Positions 17,672 through 26,413 of a stretch of 64,000 bases of DNA are shown here, piece after piece. How positions within the stretch are numbered: position 1 is the first letter of the stretch; every line of letters starts with the position of its first letter. The notes below the pieces were generated by a model, which saw only the letters and a list, made by a program, of their open reading frames with translations, searched no databases and had not been told where the DNA came from. The position numbers and the translations under genes are program-made. The stretch comes from Aquincola agrisoli. Its GTDB lineage: Bacteria > Pseudomonadota > Gammaproteobacteria > Burkholderiales > Burkholderiaceae_C. The DNA lies in assembly GCF_036621135.1 (NCBI RefSeq), contig NZ_JAZIBG010000009.1, forward strand, positions 310,001 to 374,000, read 5' to 3'.

Positions 17672-20590
17672 ATGCTCGACCACCACTCAGACATCGACCG
17701 CGGCACCCCCCTGCGCACGTCCACCGAAGAGGTCACGCTCGAGATCGACGGCCAGCAGGTCACCGTGCCCAAGGGCACGTCGCTGATGCGCGCGGCCGCC
17801 GACGCCGGCGTGATGGTGCCCAAGCTCTGCGCCACCGACAGCCTGGAGCCCTTCGGCTCCTGCCGGCTGTGCCTGGTCGAGATCGACGGCCGCAAGGGCT
17901 ACCCGGCCTCGTGCACCACGCCGGCCGAGCCCGGCATGAAGGTGCGCACGCAGAGCCCCAAGCTGCAGGAACTGCGCAAGGGCGTGATGGAGCTCTACAT
18001 CTCCGACCACCCGCTCGACTGCCTGACCTGCGCCGCCAACGGCGACTGCGAGCTGCAGGACATGGCCGGCGTGACCGGCCTGCGCGAGGTGCGCTACGGC
18101 GTGGGCGACCAGTACGGCGGGGCCCATCACCTGAAGAGCACGAAGGACGAGTCGAACCCGTACTTCACCTACGACGCCAGCAAGTGCATCGTCTGCAACC
18201 GCTGCGTGCGCGCCTGCGAGGAAACGCAGGGCACCTTCGCGCTCACCATCAGCGGCCGCGGCTTCGAATCGCGCGTGTCGGCCGGCATGGACGAGCCGTT
18301 CATGGAGAGCGAGTGCGTGAGCTGCGGCGCCTGCGTGGCCGCCTGCCCCACCGCCACGCTGCAGGAGAAGTCGGTCATCTGGATGGGACAGGGCGAGCAC
18401 AGCGTGACCACCACCTGCGCCTACTGCGGGGTGGGCTGCGGCTTCAAGGCCGAGATGAAGGGCAACGAGGTCGTGCGCATGGTGCCCTGGAAGGACGGCG
18501 CCGCCAACGAGGGCCATGCCTGCGTGAAGGGCCGCTTCGCCTGGGGCTACGCCACCCACAAGGACCGCATCACCACGCCGATGATCCGCAAGAAGATCAC
18601 CGACCCGTGGCAGGAGGTGAGCTGGGACGAGGCGATTGGCTACGCGGCCAGCGAGTTCCGCCGCATCCAGGCCGAGCACGGGCGCGATGCCATCGGTGGC
18701 ATCACCTCGTCGCGCTGCACGAACGAAGAGACTTACCTGGTGCAGAAGCTGGTGCGCGCGGCCTTTGGCAACAACAACGTCGACACCTGTGCCCGCGTGT
18801 GCCATTCGCCCACCGGCTACGGCCTGAAGCAGACGCTGGGCGAGTCGGCCGGCACGCAGACCTTCAAGTCGGTCGAGCAGGCCGACGTGGTCATGGTCAT
18901 CGGCGCCAACCCGACCGACGGCCACCCGGTGTTCGGCTCGCGGTTGAAGAAGCGGCTGCGCGAAGGCGCCCAGCTGATCGTCGTCGACCCGCGCCGCATC
19001 GACCTGGTGAAGTCGCCGCACGTGCGCGCCGCGCACCACCTGCAGCTCAAGCCCGGCACCAACGTGGCGGTGCTGACGGCGCTGGCGCACGTGGTCGTCA
19101 CCGAGGGCCTGCTGGCGCAGGACTACATCGCCGAGCGCTGCGAGCCCAAGGCCTTCGACGAATGGAAGGCCTTCGTCGCGCGCCCCGAGCATTCGCCCGA
19201 GGCCACCGAGGCGGTCACCGGCGTGCCCGCGGCCGAGCTGCGCGGCGCCGCGCGGCTCTTCGCCACCGGCGACAGCCAGGGCACCGCGGCCACGCTGAAC
19301 GACGGCCGGCGCCACAACGGTGCCATCTACTACGGCCTGGGCGTCACCGAGCACAGCCAGGGTTCGACGGCCGTGATGGCCATCGCCAACCTCGCCATGG
19401 CCACCGGCAACGTCGGCCGCGAAGGCGTGGGCGTGAACCCGCTGCGCGGCCAGAACAACGTGCAGGGCTCGTGCGACATGGGCTCGTTCCCGCACGAGCT
19501 GCCGGGCTACCGCCACGTGTCCGACGGCACCACGCGCCACCTCTTCGAGCAGGCCTGGGGCGTGCCCATCCAGCCCGAGCCGGGGCTGCGCATCCCCAAC
19601 ATGTTCGAGGCCGCGCTGTCGGGCAGCTTCAAGGGCCTGTACTGCGAGGGCGAGGACATCGTGCAGTCCGACCCCAACACGCAGCACGTGGCCGCGGCCA
19701 TGATGGCGATGGAGTGCATCGTCGTGCAGGACCTGTTCCTGAACGAGACGGCCAAGTACGCGCACGTGTTCCTGCCGGGTTCCTCGTTCCTGGAGAAGGA
19801 CGGCACCTTCACCAACGCCGAGCGCCGCATCTCGCGGGTGCGCAAGGTGATGCCGCCGAAGGCCGGCTATTCGGACTGGGAGGTGACGGCCAAGCTCTCG
19901 AACGCACTGGGCTACCCGATGAATTACGCGCATCCCGAGGAGATCATGGCCGAGATCGCCGCGCTGACGCCCACGTTCCGCGGGGTCAGCTACCGCAAGA
20001 TCGACGAACTCGGCAGCGTGCAGTGGCCCTGCAACGACGACGCGCCCGAGGGCACGCCGATCATGCACATCGACCACTTCGTGCGCGGCAAGGGCAGGTT
20101 CATCATCACCAAGTACGTCGCGTCCGACGAGAAGGTGACGCGCCGCTTCCCGCTGCTGCTGACCACCGGCCGCATCCTGTCGCAGTACAACGTGGGTGCC
20201 CAGACGCGCCGCACCGACAACAACCGGTGGCACAGCGAGGACCGGCTGGAGATCCACCCGGTCGACGCCGAGGACCGCGGCGTGAAGGACGGCGACTGGG
20301 TCGGCATCCAGAGCCGGGCCGGCGAGACCGTGCTGCGCGCGGTGGTGAGCGAGCGCATGCAGCCGGGGGTCGTCTATACGACTTTCCACTTCCCCGAGTC
20401 GGGCGCCAACGTGATCACCACCGACAGCTCCGACTGGGCCACCAACTGCCCCGAGTACAAGGTGACGGCGGTGCAGGTGATGCCGGTGGCGCAGCCCTCG
20501 GAATGGCAGCAGGCCTACTCGCGCTTCAACGAAGTGCAGAACGACCTGCTGCAGCAGCGCCATGCCGCTGCGGAAGTGGTGGGCAAATGA
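17672..20590 (+). CDS. fdsA: NAD-dependent formate dehydrogenase alpha subunit (Mo-bis-PGD)
   Basis: 972 aa. The N-terminal [2Fe-2S] domain (Cys in KLCATD, GSCRLC, YPASC) is followed by the NuoG-type HxxxCxxC segment (DHPLDCLTCAANGDC). Next come two [4Fe-4S] sets (CIVCNRCVRAC and CVSCGACVAAC), the CAYCGVGCGF cluster motif, then the molybdopterin domain. The molybdenum ligand is Cys377 in CARVCHSPTGYGL, cysteine rather than selenocysteine, with the active-site His next to it. It oxidises formate to CO2, the last step of the H4MPT formaldehyde-oxidation route encoded further right. The ATG has AAGGAGACACCC before it. Downstream fdsD overlaps by 4 bp; no fdsC lies between them. Confidence 0.96.
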   Translation: MLDHHSDIDRGTPLRTSTEEVTLEIDGQQVTVPKGTSLMRAAADAGVMVPKLCATDSLEPFGSCRLCLVEIDGRKGYPASCTTPAEPGMKVRTQSPKLQELRKGVMELYISDHPLDCLTCAANGDCELQDMAGVTGLREVRYGVGDQYGGAHHLKSTKDESNPYFTYDASKCIVCNRCVRACEETQGTFALTISGRGFESRVSAGMDEPFMESECVSCGACVAACPTATLQEKSVIWMGQGEHSVTTTCAYCGVGCGFKAEMKGNEVVRMVPWKDGAANEGHACVKGRFAWGYATHKDRITTPMIRKKITDPWQEVSWDEAIGYAASEFRRIQAEHGRDAIGGITSSRCTNEETYLVQKLVRAAFGNNNVDTCARVCHSPTGYGLKQTLGESAGTQTFKSVEQADVVMVIGANPTDGHPVFGSRLKKRLREGAQLIVVDPRRIDLVKSPHVRAAHHLQLKPGTNVAVLTALAHVVVTEGLLAQDYIAERCEPKAFDEWKAFVARPEHSPEATEAVTGVPAAELRGAARLFATGDSQGTAATLNDGRRHNGAIYYGLGVTEHSQGSTAVMAIANLAMATGNVGREGVGVNPLRGQNNVQGSCDMGSFPHELPGYRHVSDGTTRHLFEQAWGVPIQPEPGLRIPNMFEAALSGSFKGLYCEGEDIVQSDPNTQHVAAAMMAMECIVVQDLFLNETAKYAHVFLPGSSFLEKDGTFTNAERRISRVRKVMPPKAGYSDWEVTAKLSNALGYPMNYAHPEEIMAEIAALTPTFRGVSYRKIDELGSVQWPCNDDAPEGTPIMHIDHFVRGKGRFIITKYVASDEKVTRRFPLLLTTGRILSQYNVGAQTRRTDNNRWHSEDRLEIHPVDAEDRGVKDGDWVGIQSRAGETVLRAVVSERMQPGVVYTTFHFPESGANVITTDSSDWATNCPEYKVTAVQVMPVAQPSEWQQAYSRFNEVQNDLLQQRHAAAEVVGK

Positions 20591-20883
20591 GCGGCGGCAT
20601 GCCGGCGGCCGGCGGCACGACGATGCCGGCCGACAACCTCGTGCGCATGGCCAACCGCATCGGGCAGTTCTTCGACGCGATGCCCGACCGGGCCGAGGCG
20701 CTGGAAGGCGTGGCCCAGCACATCCAGAAGTTCTGGGAACCGCGCATGCGGCGGGCGCTGCAGGCCCACATCGACGACCCGGCCGCGCTGGCGGCCGTGC
20801 CGCTCGATCCGTTCGTGTTGGAAGCCCTGCGGGCGCACCCGCAGGTGCTGGCGGCCACGGCCGCCGCAGCGGCGGCCGGCTGA
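20587..20883 (+). CDS. fdsD: Formate dehydrogenase delta subunit
   Basis: 98 aa. The N terminus is Gly-rich, then the family signature runs DNLVRMANRIGQFFDAMPDR, EGVAQHIQKFWEPRMRRAL and PLDPFVLEAL. FdsD is a small helical subunit needed for a stable, active FdsABG complex. The ATG overlaps the fdsA stop (ATGA). The C-terminal Ala run (ATAAAAAAG) is longer than strictly needed. It ends the fds operon; the MFS gene starts 91 bp later. Confidence 0.92.
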   Translation: MSGGMPAAGGTTMPADNLVRMANRIGQFFDAMPDRAEALEGVAQHIQKFWEPRMRRALQAHIDDPAALAAVPLDPFVLEALRAHPQVLAATAAAAAAG

Positions 20884-20974
20884 GTCCGAGCGGGCGGCGC
20901 GGCCATGGCGGGCCGCGCCTGCGGCGCCGCGGGCCGCTGGCTAAACTGCCGCGCCCCCGCACAAGAAGAACTCT

Positions 20975-22246
20975 GTGGCCGTCCCTTCTCCCTCGTCGCC
21001 GCCGGCCCAAGCCGCTTCCAGCGTCTACCGCCACACCGGTTTCACCGCCTTCCTCGTCGCCAGGATGCTGTCCGTCGTCGCCAGCCAGGTGCAGGCGGTC
21101 GTGGTCGCGTGGCAGGTGTACGACCTCACCCGCGAGCCGCTCGCGCTGGCCTACGTCGGGCTTGCGCAGTTCCTGCCGATGCTGGCGCTGCTGCTGCCGG
21201 CCGGCGACCTGATCGACCGCTTCAGCCGCAAGCCGATCCTCGCGATGGCCTGGGCGGCGAGCGCGGTGTGCAGCGGCCTGCTGTGGTGGCTGTCGGGGCA
21301 CGGGGCATCGGGTGTCAACGGCATCTACGCGGTGCTCGTGCTCTTCGGTTGCGCGCGGGCGTTCTCCGGCCCCGCGCTGCAAAGCCTGCTGCCGCAGATC
21401 GTGCCGCGCGAGCAGCTCGCGCAGGCCATTGCCGCCAACAGCATGCTGATGCGCGGCGCCGCGATCGGCGGCCCGCTCATCGGCGGCCTGCTGTATGCGG
21501 CCGGCGGCGGCGAGCTGACCTACCTCGTGTGCCTCGCGTGCTTCGGGCTCGGCACGCTGCTGCTCGCCCGCGTGTCGGTCGCCCACGCCGGGCCGCGCGG
21601 GCTGGCGCAGGGCACGATCTGGCAGCGCTTCGGCGCCGGCATCCACTTCATCCGTTCGCGCCCCATCATCCTCGGCACGATCTCGCTCGACCTGTTCGCG
21701 GTGCTGCTGGGCGGCGTGGTCGCGCTGCTGCCCATCTATGCACACGAGGTGCTGCACGTGGGGCCGCAGGGCCTGGGAGCGCTGCGCAGCGCGATGGCCA
21801 TCGGCGAGGTGGGGGCCGGCTTCTACCTCAGCGCGCGGCCCTTCAAGCGCCACGTGGGGTCGCGCATGTTCATCGCGGTCGCGGTGTTCGGGGTGGCCAA
21901 CCTGGTGTTCTCGCTGTCGACGCTGTTCTGGCTGTCGTTCGCGGCGCTGATGGTGGCGGGCGCCGCCGACATGGTGAGCGTGTACGTGCGCGGCGCGCTG
22001 GTGCAGTTCTCGACGCCCGACGACATGCGCGGCCGCGTCAACGCGGTCAACATGCTGTTCATCGGCTCGTCGAACGAGCTGGGCGAGTTCCGCGCCGGCA
22101 GCAGCGCCGCGTGGCTGGGCGCGGTGCCCGCGGCGGTGGCGGGGGCGGTGTGCACGCTGGCGGTCGTCGGCACCTGGGCGGTGGCGTTCAAGCCGCTGCG
22201 CCAGGTCGACCGCTTCGAGGAAGCGGCAGGCGGCCCGGCGCGGTAG
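20975..22246 (+). CDS. MFS exporter, EntS/DUF894-like
   Basis: 423 aa with twelve predicted membrane helices. Residues about 35-75 show FLVARMLSVVASQVQAVVVA, and the loop GDLIDRFSRKPILAMAW is the MFS A-motif. Later segments (YVRGALVQFSTPDDMRGRVN, FIGSSNELGEFRAGSSAAWLG) are typical of the enterobactin-exporter-like branch. Transport of a siderophore or other small molecule out of the cell is possible; the substrate is not deducible. It starts with GTG after AAGAAGAAC. A read-through from fds is possible, but a functional link is not shown. Confidence 0.85.
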   Translation: MAVPSPSSPPAQAASSVYRHTGFTAFLVARMLSVVASQVQAVVVAWQVYDLTREPLALAYVGLAQFLPMLALLLPAGDLIDRFSRKPILAMAWAASAVCSGLLWWLSGHGASGVNGIYAVLVLFGCARAFSGPALQSLLPQIVPREQLAQAIAANSMLMRGAAIGGPLIGGLLYAAGGGELTYLVCLACFGLGTLLLARVSVAHAGPRGLAQGTIWQRFGAGIHFIRSRPIILGTISLDLFAVLLGGVVALLPIYAHEVLHVGPQGLGALRSAMAIGEVGAGFYLSARPFKRHVGSRMFIAVAVFGVANLVFSLSTLFWLSFAALMVAGAADMVSVYVRGALVQFSTPDDMRGRVNAVNMLFIGSSNELGEFRAGSSAAWLGAVPAAVAGAVCTLAVVGTWAVAFKPLRQVDRFEEAAGGPAR

Positions 22247-22321
22247 GGGCGCCCGGCGGTGCTGTCGCTCCGGCAAGACAGACCGCGCCGTCAGAAGCAA
22301 CAGCGTGCTAAAGCGCTTGTG

Positions 22322-22338
22322 ATGGCGCGAAGCGCCAT
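22322..22338. repeat. Perfect inverted repeat upstream of the DUF1800 gene
   Basis: ATGGCGC-GAA-GCGCCAT: 7-bp arms and a 3-nt loop, 88 bp before the DUF1800 start codon. An 8-bp palindrome AAGCGCTT lies just upstream. It could be a hairpin in the leader or an operator; no regulator can be named. Confidence 0.45.
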
Positions 22339-22426
22339 GAAAGACTGATCCTTCGGGGTCGGTGGCGGGCAGCTCGTGTCCGGCGCCAGCGGTGTGGCAC
22401 CGAGACGCACTTTCAACGCGAGACCG

Positions 22427-24520
22427 ATGACACCGTCCACCTTTTTTCCTGCCCCGCGGCGGGCCGCTGCGCTGGCGTTGCTGGCCTGCGCCGCGGCTCC
22501 GGCGTTCGGCGCCGCCACCCTGACCCTGCGCGCCTGGGCCGACCTGGCCGCCGACGTGGGCGCGCAAATGCAACTGCGTGTCGACGGCCAGGTGATCGGC
22601 ACGGTCGAGGTGCGCAGCACCGCGGCGTCGGACTACCGCTTCACGGTGCCGGCGCTGCAGGCCGGCTCGAAGGTCGAGGTTGTGTTCCTCAACGACGGCG
22701 GCGGCAACGGACAGGACCGCAACCTCCATGTCGGCTCGCTGGCCAGCGGCAGCCAGACGGTGACGCCGCAGGCCGCCGGTGCGGTGTTCGACCGCGGCGG
22801 CGGCGCCCTGGCCTTCGACGGGCTTGACCTGTTGCCTGCGCAGAGCGGGCTGTACTGGTCCGGCGCGCTGCGGCTCACGTGGCCCGCCGCCCCGGTCGAC
22901 CCGGCGGTGGCTGCCAAGCAGGCCGCGGCGCGGCTGCTGATGCAGGGCAGCTTCGGGCCCACGATGGCGGAGCTCACGCGCGTGAGCCAGATGACGCCGG
23001 CCGCGTGGATCGCCGAGCAGATGGCGCTGCCCTTCACGCCGAGCTACGTCGACCACGTACAGGGCCGGTACGCGCGGGGCGACGCGTGGCGCCCCGGCGG
23101 CGCCAACTACGACCCCACCTGGATCGGCCAGCACTTCTGGGCCAACGCCGCCAAGGCGCCCGACCAGCTGCGCCACCGCGTCGGCTGGGCGCTGCACCAG
23201 GTGCTGACGGTGTCGCAAGCCGATCCCAACCTGTGGGCGCACACCCGTGCCTACGCCGGCTACCTCGACACGCTGAACCGGCATGCCTTCGGCAACTACC
23301 GCGCGCTGCTGGAGGCGGTGGCGCTGAGCCCGGCCACGGGCCTCTACCTGAGCCACCTGCGCAACCGCAAGGAAGACGCCGCCACCGGCCGCGTGCCGGA
23401 CGAGAACTTCGCTCGCGAGCTGATGCAGCTCTTCACGATCGGCCTGCACGAGCTGAACATCGACGGCACACCCAGGCGCGATGCCGCAGGCCGGCCGATC
23501 GAGACCTATGGCAATGCCGACGTGTCGGCGCTGGCCAGGGTGTTCACCGGCTGGAGCTGGGGCTTCGCCGACAACCAGCTGACCGATGCCAACTTCCGCT
23601 GGCGCGAGCCCGAGCTCAGCGCCGCCCGCGACGACCAGGCCGACCTGCAGCGCATGAAGGCCTACCCCGGCCAGCATTCCGGCGCGGAGAAGCGGCTCTT
23701 CGCGGGCAAGCCGCACGCGGTCGTGCTCGCCGCGGGCAACACCGCCCAGGAGGACGTGCGCCTGGCGCTGGACGCGCTGTTCAGGCACCCCAACGTCGGC
23801 CCGTTCATCGGTCGGCAGCTCATCCAGCGGCTGGTGAAGAGCCACCCGAGCCCGGGCTACGTGGGACGTGTCGCCGGCGTGTTCAACAACAACGGGCAGG
23901 GGGTGCGCGGCGACCTCGGCGCCGTGGTCAAGGCCATCCTGCTCGACGCCGAGGCACGCACGCCGGGCGCCGGCCCCGCCGAAGGCAAGCTGCGCGAGCC
24001 GGTGCTGCGCGTCGCGCATTGGATGCGCGCGCTCGGCGCCCGCTCGGTCACCGGCGAGTACCTGCTGTCGTGGGAGCTGGAGCCGAGCGGCCAGCACCCG
24101 ATGTTCCCGCCCTCGGTGTTCGGCTACTACCGGCCGGGCTACGTGCCCCCGCTGCCGGGCTTCGCCGCCGGCGGGGTGACGGCGCCGGAGCTGCAGATCG
24201 TCAACGAGGTCAGCGCCGCGGCCTGGGTGGACCTGGCGTTATCAATGAGCTGGGACGGCCTGGGCTGGACAGGCGCCGGTCGCGACATCGTGCCCGACGT
24301 CGCGCCGCTGGCGGCCCTGGCCCGCGCGGGCAACGTGGGCGGCCTGGTCGACCGGCTGGACCTGCTGCTGTTCGCCGGGCGCATGTCGGCCGGCCTGCGG
24401 CAGGCGGTGGTGGACACGGTCCTCGGCGTCGGCGGCACGACCGAGGAGAGCCACCTGCACCGCGCCCGCGCCGCGCTGCTGGTGGCGCTGGCCTCCAACG
24501 AATTCCAAGTGCAACGCTGA
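22427..24520 (+). CDS. Secreted DUF1800 protein with N-terminal carbohydrate-binding-like domain
   Basis: 697 aa. A signal peptide (RRAAALALLACAAAPAFGA) leads into a ~100-residue beta domain (TLTLRAWADL, MQLRVDGQVIGTVEV, VVFLNDGGGNGQDRNLHVGS). This resembles the Ca-dependent xylan-binding CBM36/60 group, including the FxND(G) ligand-type loop. Residues about 165-690 are a DUF1800 domain: LLMQGSFGPTMAELTRVSQM, RHRVGWALHQVLTV, DENFARELMQLFTIGLHELN and FTGWSW. DUF1800 proteins are secreted, of unknown activity, and nearly always paired with DUF1501 proteins, as here (14-bp gap). The assembly role is unknown; envelope or extracellular polymer handling is inferred from the binding domain. Confidence 0.85.
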   Translation: MTPSTFFPAPRRAAALALLACAAAPAFGAATLTLRAWADLAADVGAQMQLRVDGQVIGTVEVRSTAASDYRFTVPALQAGSKVEVVFLNDGGGNGQDRNLHVGSLASGSQTVTPQAAGAVFDRGGGALAFDGLDLLPAQSGLYWSGALRLTWPAAPVDPAVAAKQAAARLLMQGSFGPTMAELTRVSQMTPAAWIAEQMALPFTPSYVDHVQGRYARGDAWRPGGANYDPTWIGQHFWANAAKAPDQLRHRVGWALHQVLTVSQADPNLWAHTRAYAGYLDTLNRHAFGNYRALLEAVALSPATGLYLSHLRNRKEDAATGRVPDENFARELMQLFTIGLHELNIDGTPRRDAAGRPIETYGNADVSALARVFTGWSWGFADNQLTDANFRWREPELSAARDDQADLQRMKAYPGQHSGAEKRLFAGKPHAVVLAAGNTAQEDVRLALDALFRHPNVGPFIGRQLIQRLVKSHPSPGYVGRVAGVFNNNGQGVRGDLGAVVKAILLDAEARTPGAGPAEGKLREPVLRVAHWMRALGARSVTGEYLLSWELEPSGQHPMFPPSVFGYYRPGYVPPLPGFAAGGVTAPELQIVNEVSAAAWVDLALSMSWDGLGWTGAGRDIVPDVAPLAALARAGNVGGLVDRLDLLLFAGRMSAGLRQAVVDTVLGVGGTTEESHLHRARAALLVALASNEFQVQR

Positions 24521-24534
24521 CAAGGTTTCGCCCG

Positions 24535-25959
24535 ATGAACGCATCCCGACGCGAGTTCCTGCGGGCCGGCAGCGGCCTGCTCGCCGCCGCCAGCCGCCCC
24601 GGCCTGGGCTTCCATGCCCCCATGGCGCTGGGCCTGGCCGGCCTTGGGGCGATGGCCGCGCAGAGCGCGCACGCGGCCGACACCAGCGGCTACAAGGCGC
24701 TGGTGTGTCTCTTCATGGCCGGCGGCAGCGACCAGCACAACTGGATCGTGCCGACCGACGCCACTGGCTACGCGGATTACGCCCGCGTGCGCCAGGAGCT
24801 GGCCTGGCCGCGCGGCCAGTTGCTGCCGATCACCAGCAGCCACCAGGGCAGCGGCCGCAGCTTCGGCATGCCGCTGGAACTGCAGCCGCTGCAGGCGCTG
24901 TACGAGGCGGGGCAGTGCGCGGTGGTGGCCAACGTGGGCCCGCTGGAGCAGCCGCTGACGCAGGCCCAGTACCTGGCCGGCGGCGCGGGCCTGCCGAGCA
25001 AGCTCTTCAGCCACAACGACCAGCAGTCGATGTGGCAGGCGCTGGCGCCGGAGGGCGCTCCGTCGGGCTGGGGCGGCCGCATGGGCGACCTGCTGGCCTC
25101 GGCCAACCCGCACCCGGTGTTCACCGCGGTGTCGGCGGCCGGCAATGCGGTGTTCCTCAGCGGCAGCAGCGTGATCCCGTACCGCGTGGGTTTGGACGGG
25201 CCGCTCGCCATCCGGGGGCTCGGCGAGCCCTGGCTGCATGGCAGCAGCACGGCCGCCGCCGCGCTGGCCCGGGTGTTGAAGATGGAGGGCGACACGCTGT
25301 ACCAGGCCGAGGTCCGCCGCACCGTGCAGCGCTCGCTCGAGACCGCGGCCGCGCTGCAGGCGGCGCTGCAGGCGAGCCCGGTCCCGGCGCTGCCCACCGC
25401 GCCGCTCACGCTGCCCGGCGGGGCCCGCATCGTGCTCGCCGGCGATCCGCTGGCGAAGCAGTTGCGGGTGGTCGCGCAGATGATCGCGGCCGCCCCGCGC
25501 ATGGGCATGCGGCGCCAGGTGTTCATGGTGCAACTGGGCGGCTTCGACAGCCACAGCCACCAGATGCACGACCAGCCGCTGCTGATGGCGCGGGTGGCGC
25601 AGTCCGCCGCCTGGTTCCACGGCACGCTCGCCGGCCTGGGCATGGGCAGCAACGTCACTCTCTTCACCGCCAGCGACTTCGGCCGCACGCTGGTGAGCAA
25701 CGGCGACGGCAGCGACCACGGCTGGGGCTCGCACCACCTGGTGCTGGGCGGCGCGGTGAGGGGCCGCACGATCCAGGGCCGCTTCCCGGTCACCGCGCTG
25801 GGCACGGCCGACGACGTCGGCTCGGGCCGCCTGCTGCCCACCACCAGCGTGACGCAGCTCGCCGCCAGCCTCGGCGCCTGGATAGGCCTGGGCACCGACG
25901 AGCTGCGCACGGTGCTGCCCACGCTGGGCCGGTTCGGCGCGGGGCCGGTGCTGTTCTGA
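24535..25959 (+). CDS. DUF1501 family secreted protein
   Basis: 474 aa. The N terminus SRREFLRAGSG followed by a hydrophobic Ala/Gly stretch ending SAHAAD looks like a Tat-type signal (twin Arg, FL), suggesting export after folding. The body has family motifs LVCLFMAGGSDQHNWIVPTD, FSHNDQQSMWQ, MVQLGGFDSHSHQ and FTASDFGRTLVSNGDGSDHGWG. The family belongs to the alkaline-phosphatase/sulfatase-like fold, with conserved Asp and His in those motifs, but no enzyme activity is established. It pairs with the DUF1800 gene immediately upstream. Confidence 0.88.
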   Translation: MNASRREFLRAGSGLLAAASRPGLGFHAPMALGLAGLGAMAAQSAHAADTSGYKALVCLFMAGGSDQHNWIVPTDATGYADYARVRQELAWPRGQLLPITSSHQGSGRSFGMPLELQPLQALYEAGQCAVVANVGPLEQPLTQAQYLAGGAGLPSKLFSHNDQQSMWQALAPEGAPSGWGGRMGDLLASANPHPVFTAVSAAGNAVFLSGSSVIPYRVGLDGPLAIRGLGEPWLHGSSTAAAALARVLKMEGDTLYQAEVRRTVQRSLETAAALQAALQASPVPALPTAPLTLPGGARIVLAGDPLAKQLRVVAQMIAAAPRMGMRRQVFMVQLGGFDSHSHQMHDQPLLMARVAQSAAWFHGTLAGLGMGSNVTLFTASDFGRTLVSNGDGSDHGWGSHHLVLGGAVRGRTIQGRFPVTALGTADDVGSGRLLPTTSVTQLAASLGAWIGLGTDELRTVLPTLGRFGAGPVLF

Positions 25960-26023
25960 CCCGGCGGCTGGCGCGGACAAGGCCTCGGGGGCACGATCGC
26001 ACCCTGGGCTTCAGGAGACGACC

Positions 26024-26413
26024 ATGAGCGCTTGGCGCAAGACCTCGGCGGGCGAGACCTACACCGACGAGGAGATCCAGGCCCGCCTGCAGGCGGAACT
26101 GCCCCGCTGGTATGTCGAGGACGGCTGGCTGCGCCGCAAGTACAAGACCAGCGGCTGGAAGGCCACGCTGATGGTCGTCAACACCGTCGGCCACCTGGCG
26201 GAGGCGGCCTGGCACCACCCCGACCTGACCGTGTCGTACGCGTTCGTGGTCGTGAAGCTGGTGACGCACTCGGCCAAGGGCATCACCGACAAGGACTTCG
26301 CACTGGCCGCGAAGATCGAGGAGGTGGTGATGTGGCAGCCGGGCGCCGCGGAGCCCCGGGTGCTCGAAGGCACGCCGGACGATCCGCGCTTCAAGTACCT
26401 CAAGTACGACTGA
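26024..26413 (+). CDS. Pterin-4a-carbinolamine dehydratase-like protein
   Basis: 129 aa. It contains the PCD/DCoH signature with HLAEAAWHHPDLTVSYAFV, i.e. the catalytic His pair plus a third His later (VTHSAKGITDKDF). Canonical PCDs dehydrate 4a-hydroxytetrahydrobiopterin made by phenylalanine hydroxylase, but no hydroxylase gene is near. Comparative work on COG2154 has linked many bacterial homologues to molybdopterin enzymes. The position 5 kb after a Mo formate dehydrogenase and before an H4MPT cluster fits a pterin or Moco role. The 35-residue C-terminal extension (VMWQPG...FKYLKYD) is typical of that long subgroup. Start preceded by AGGAGACGACC. Confidence 0.88.
   Translation: MSAWRKTSAGETYTDEEIQARLQAELPRWYVEDGWLRRKYKTSGWKATLMVVNTVGHLAEAAWHHPDLTVSYAFVVVKLVTHSAKGITDKDFALAAKIEEVVMWQPGAAEPRVLEGTPDDPRFKYLKYD

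Noticed and set aside
17687..24097. A 2136-codon open frame on the minus strand across fdsBAD, the MFS gene and the DUF1800 gene
   Set aside because: It is antisense to clearly conserved genes, has His/Arg/Gly-rich shadow composition and no family resemblance. Long antisense frames are expected at this GC content.
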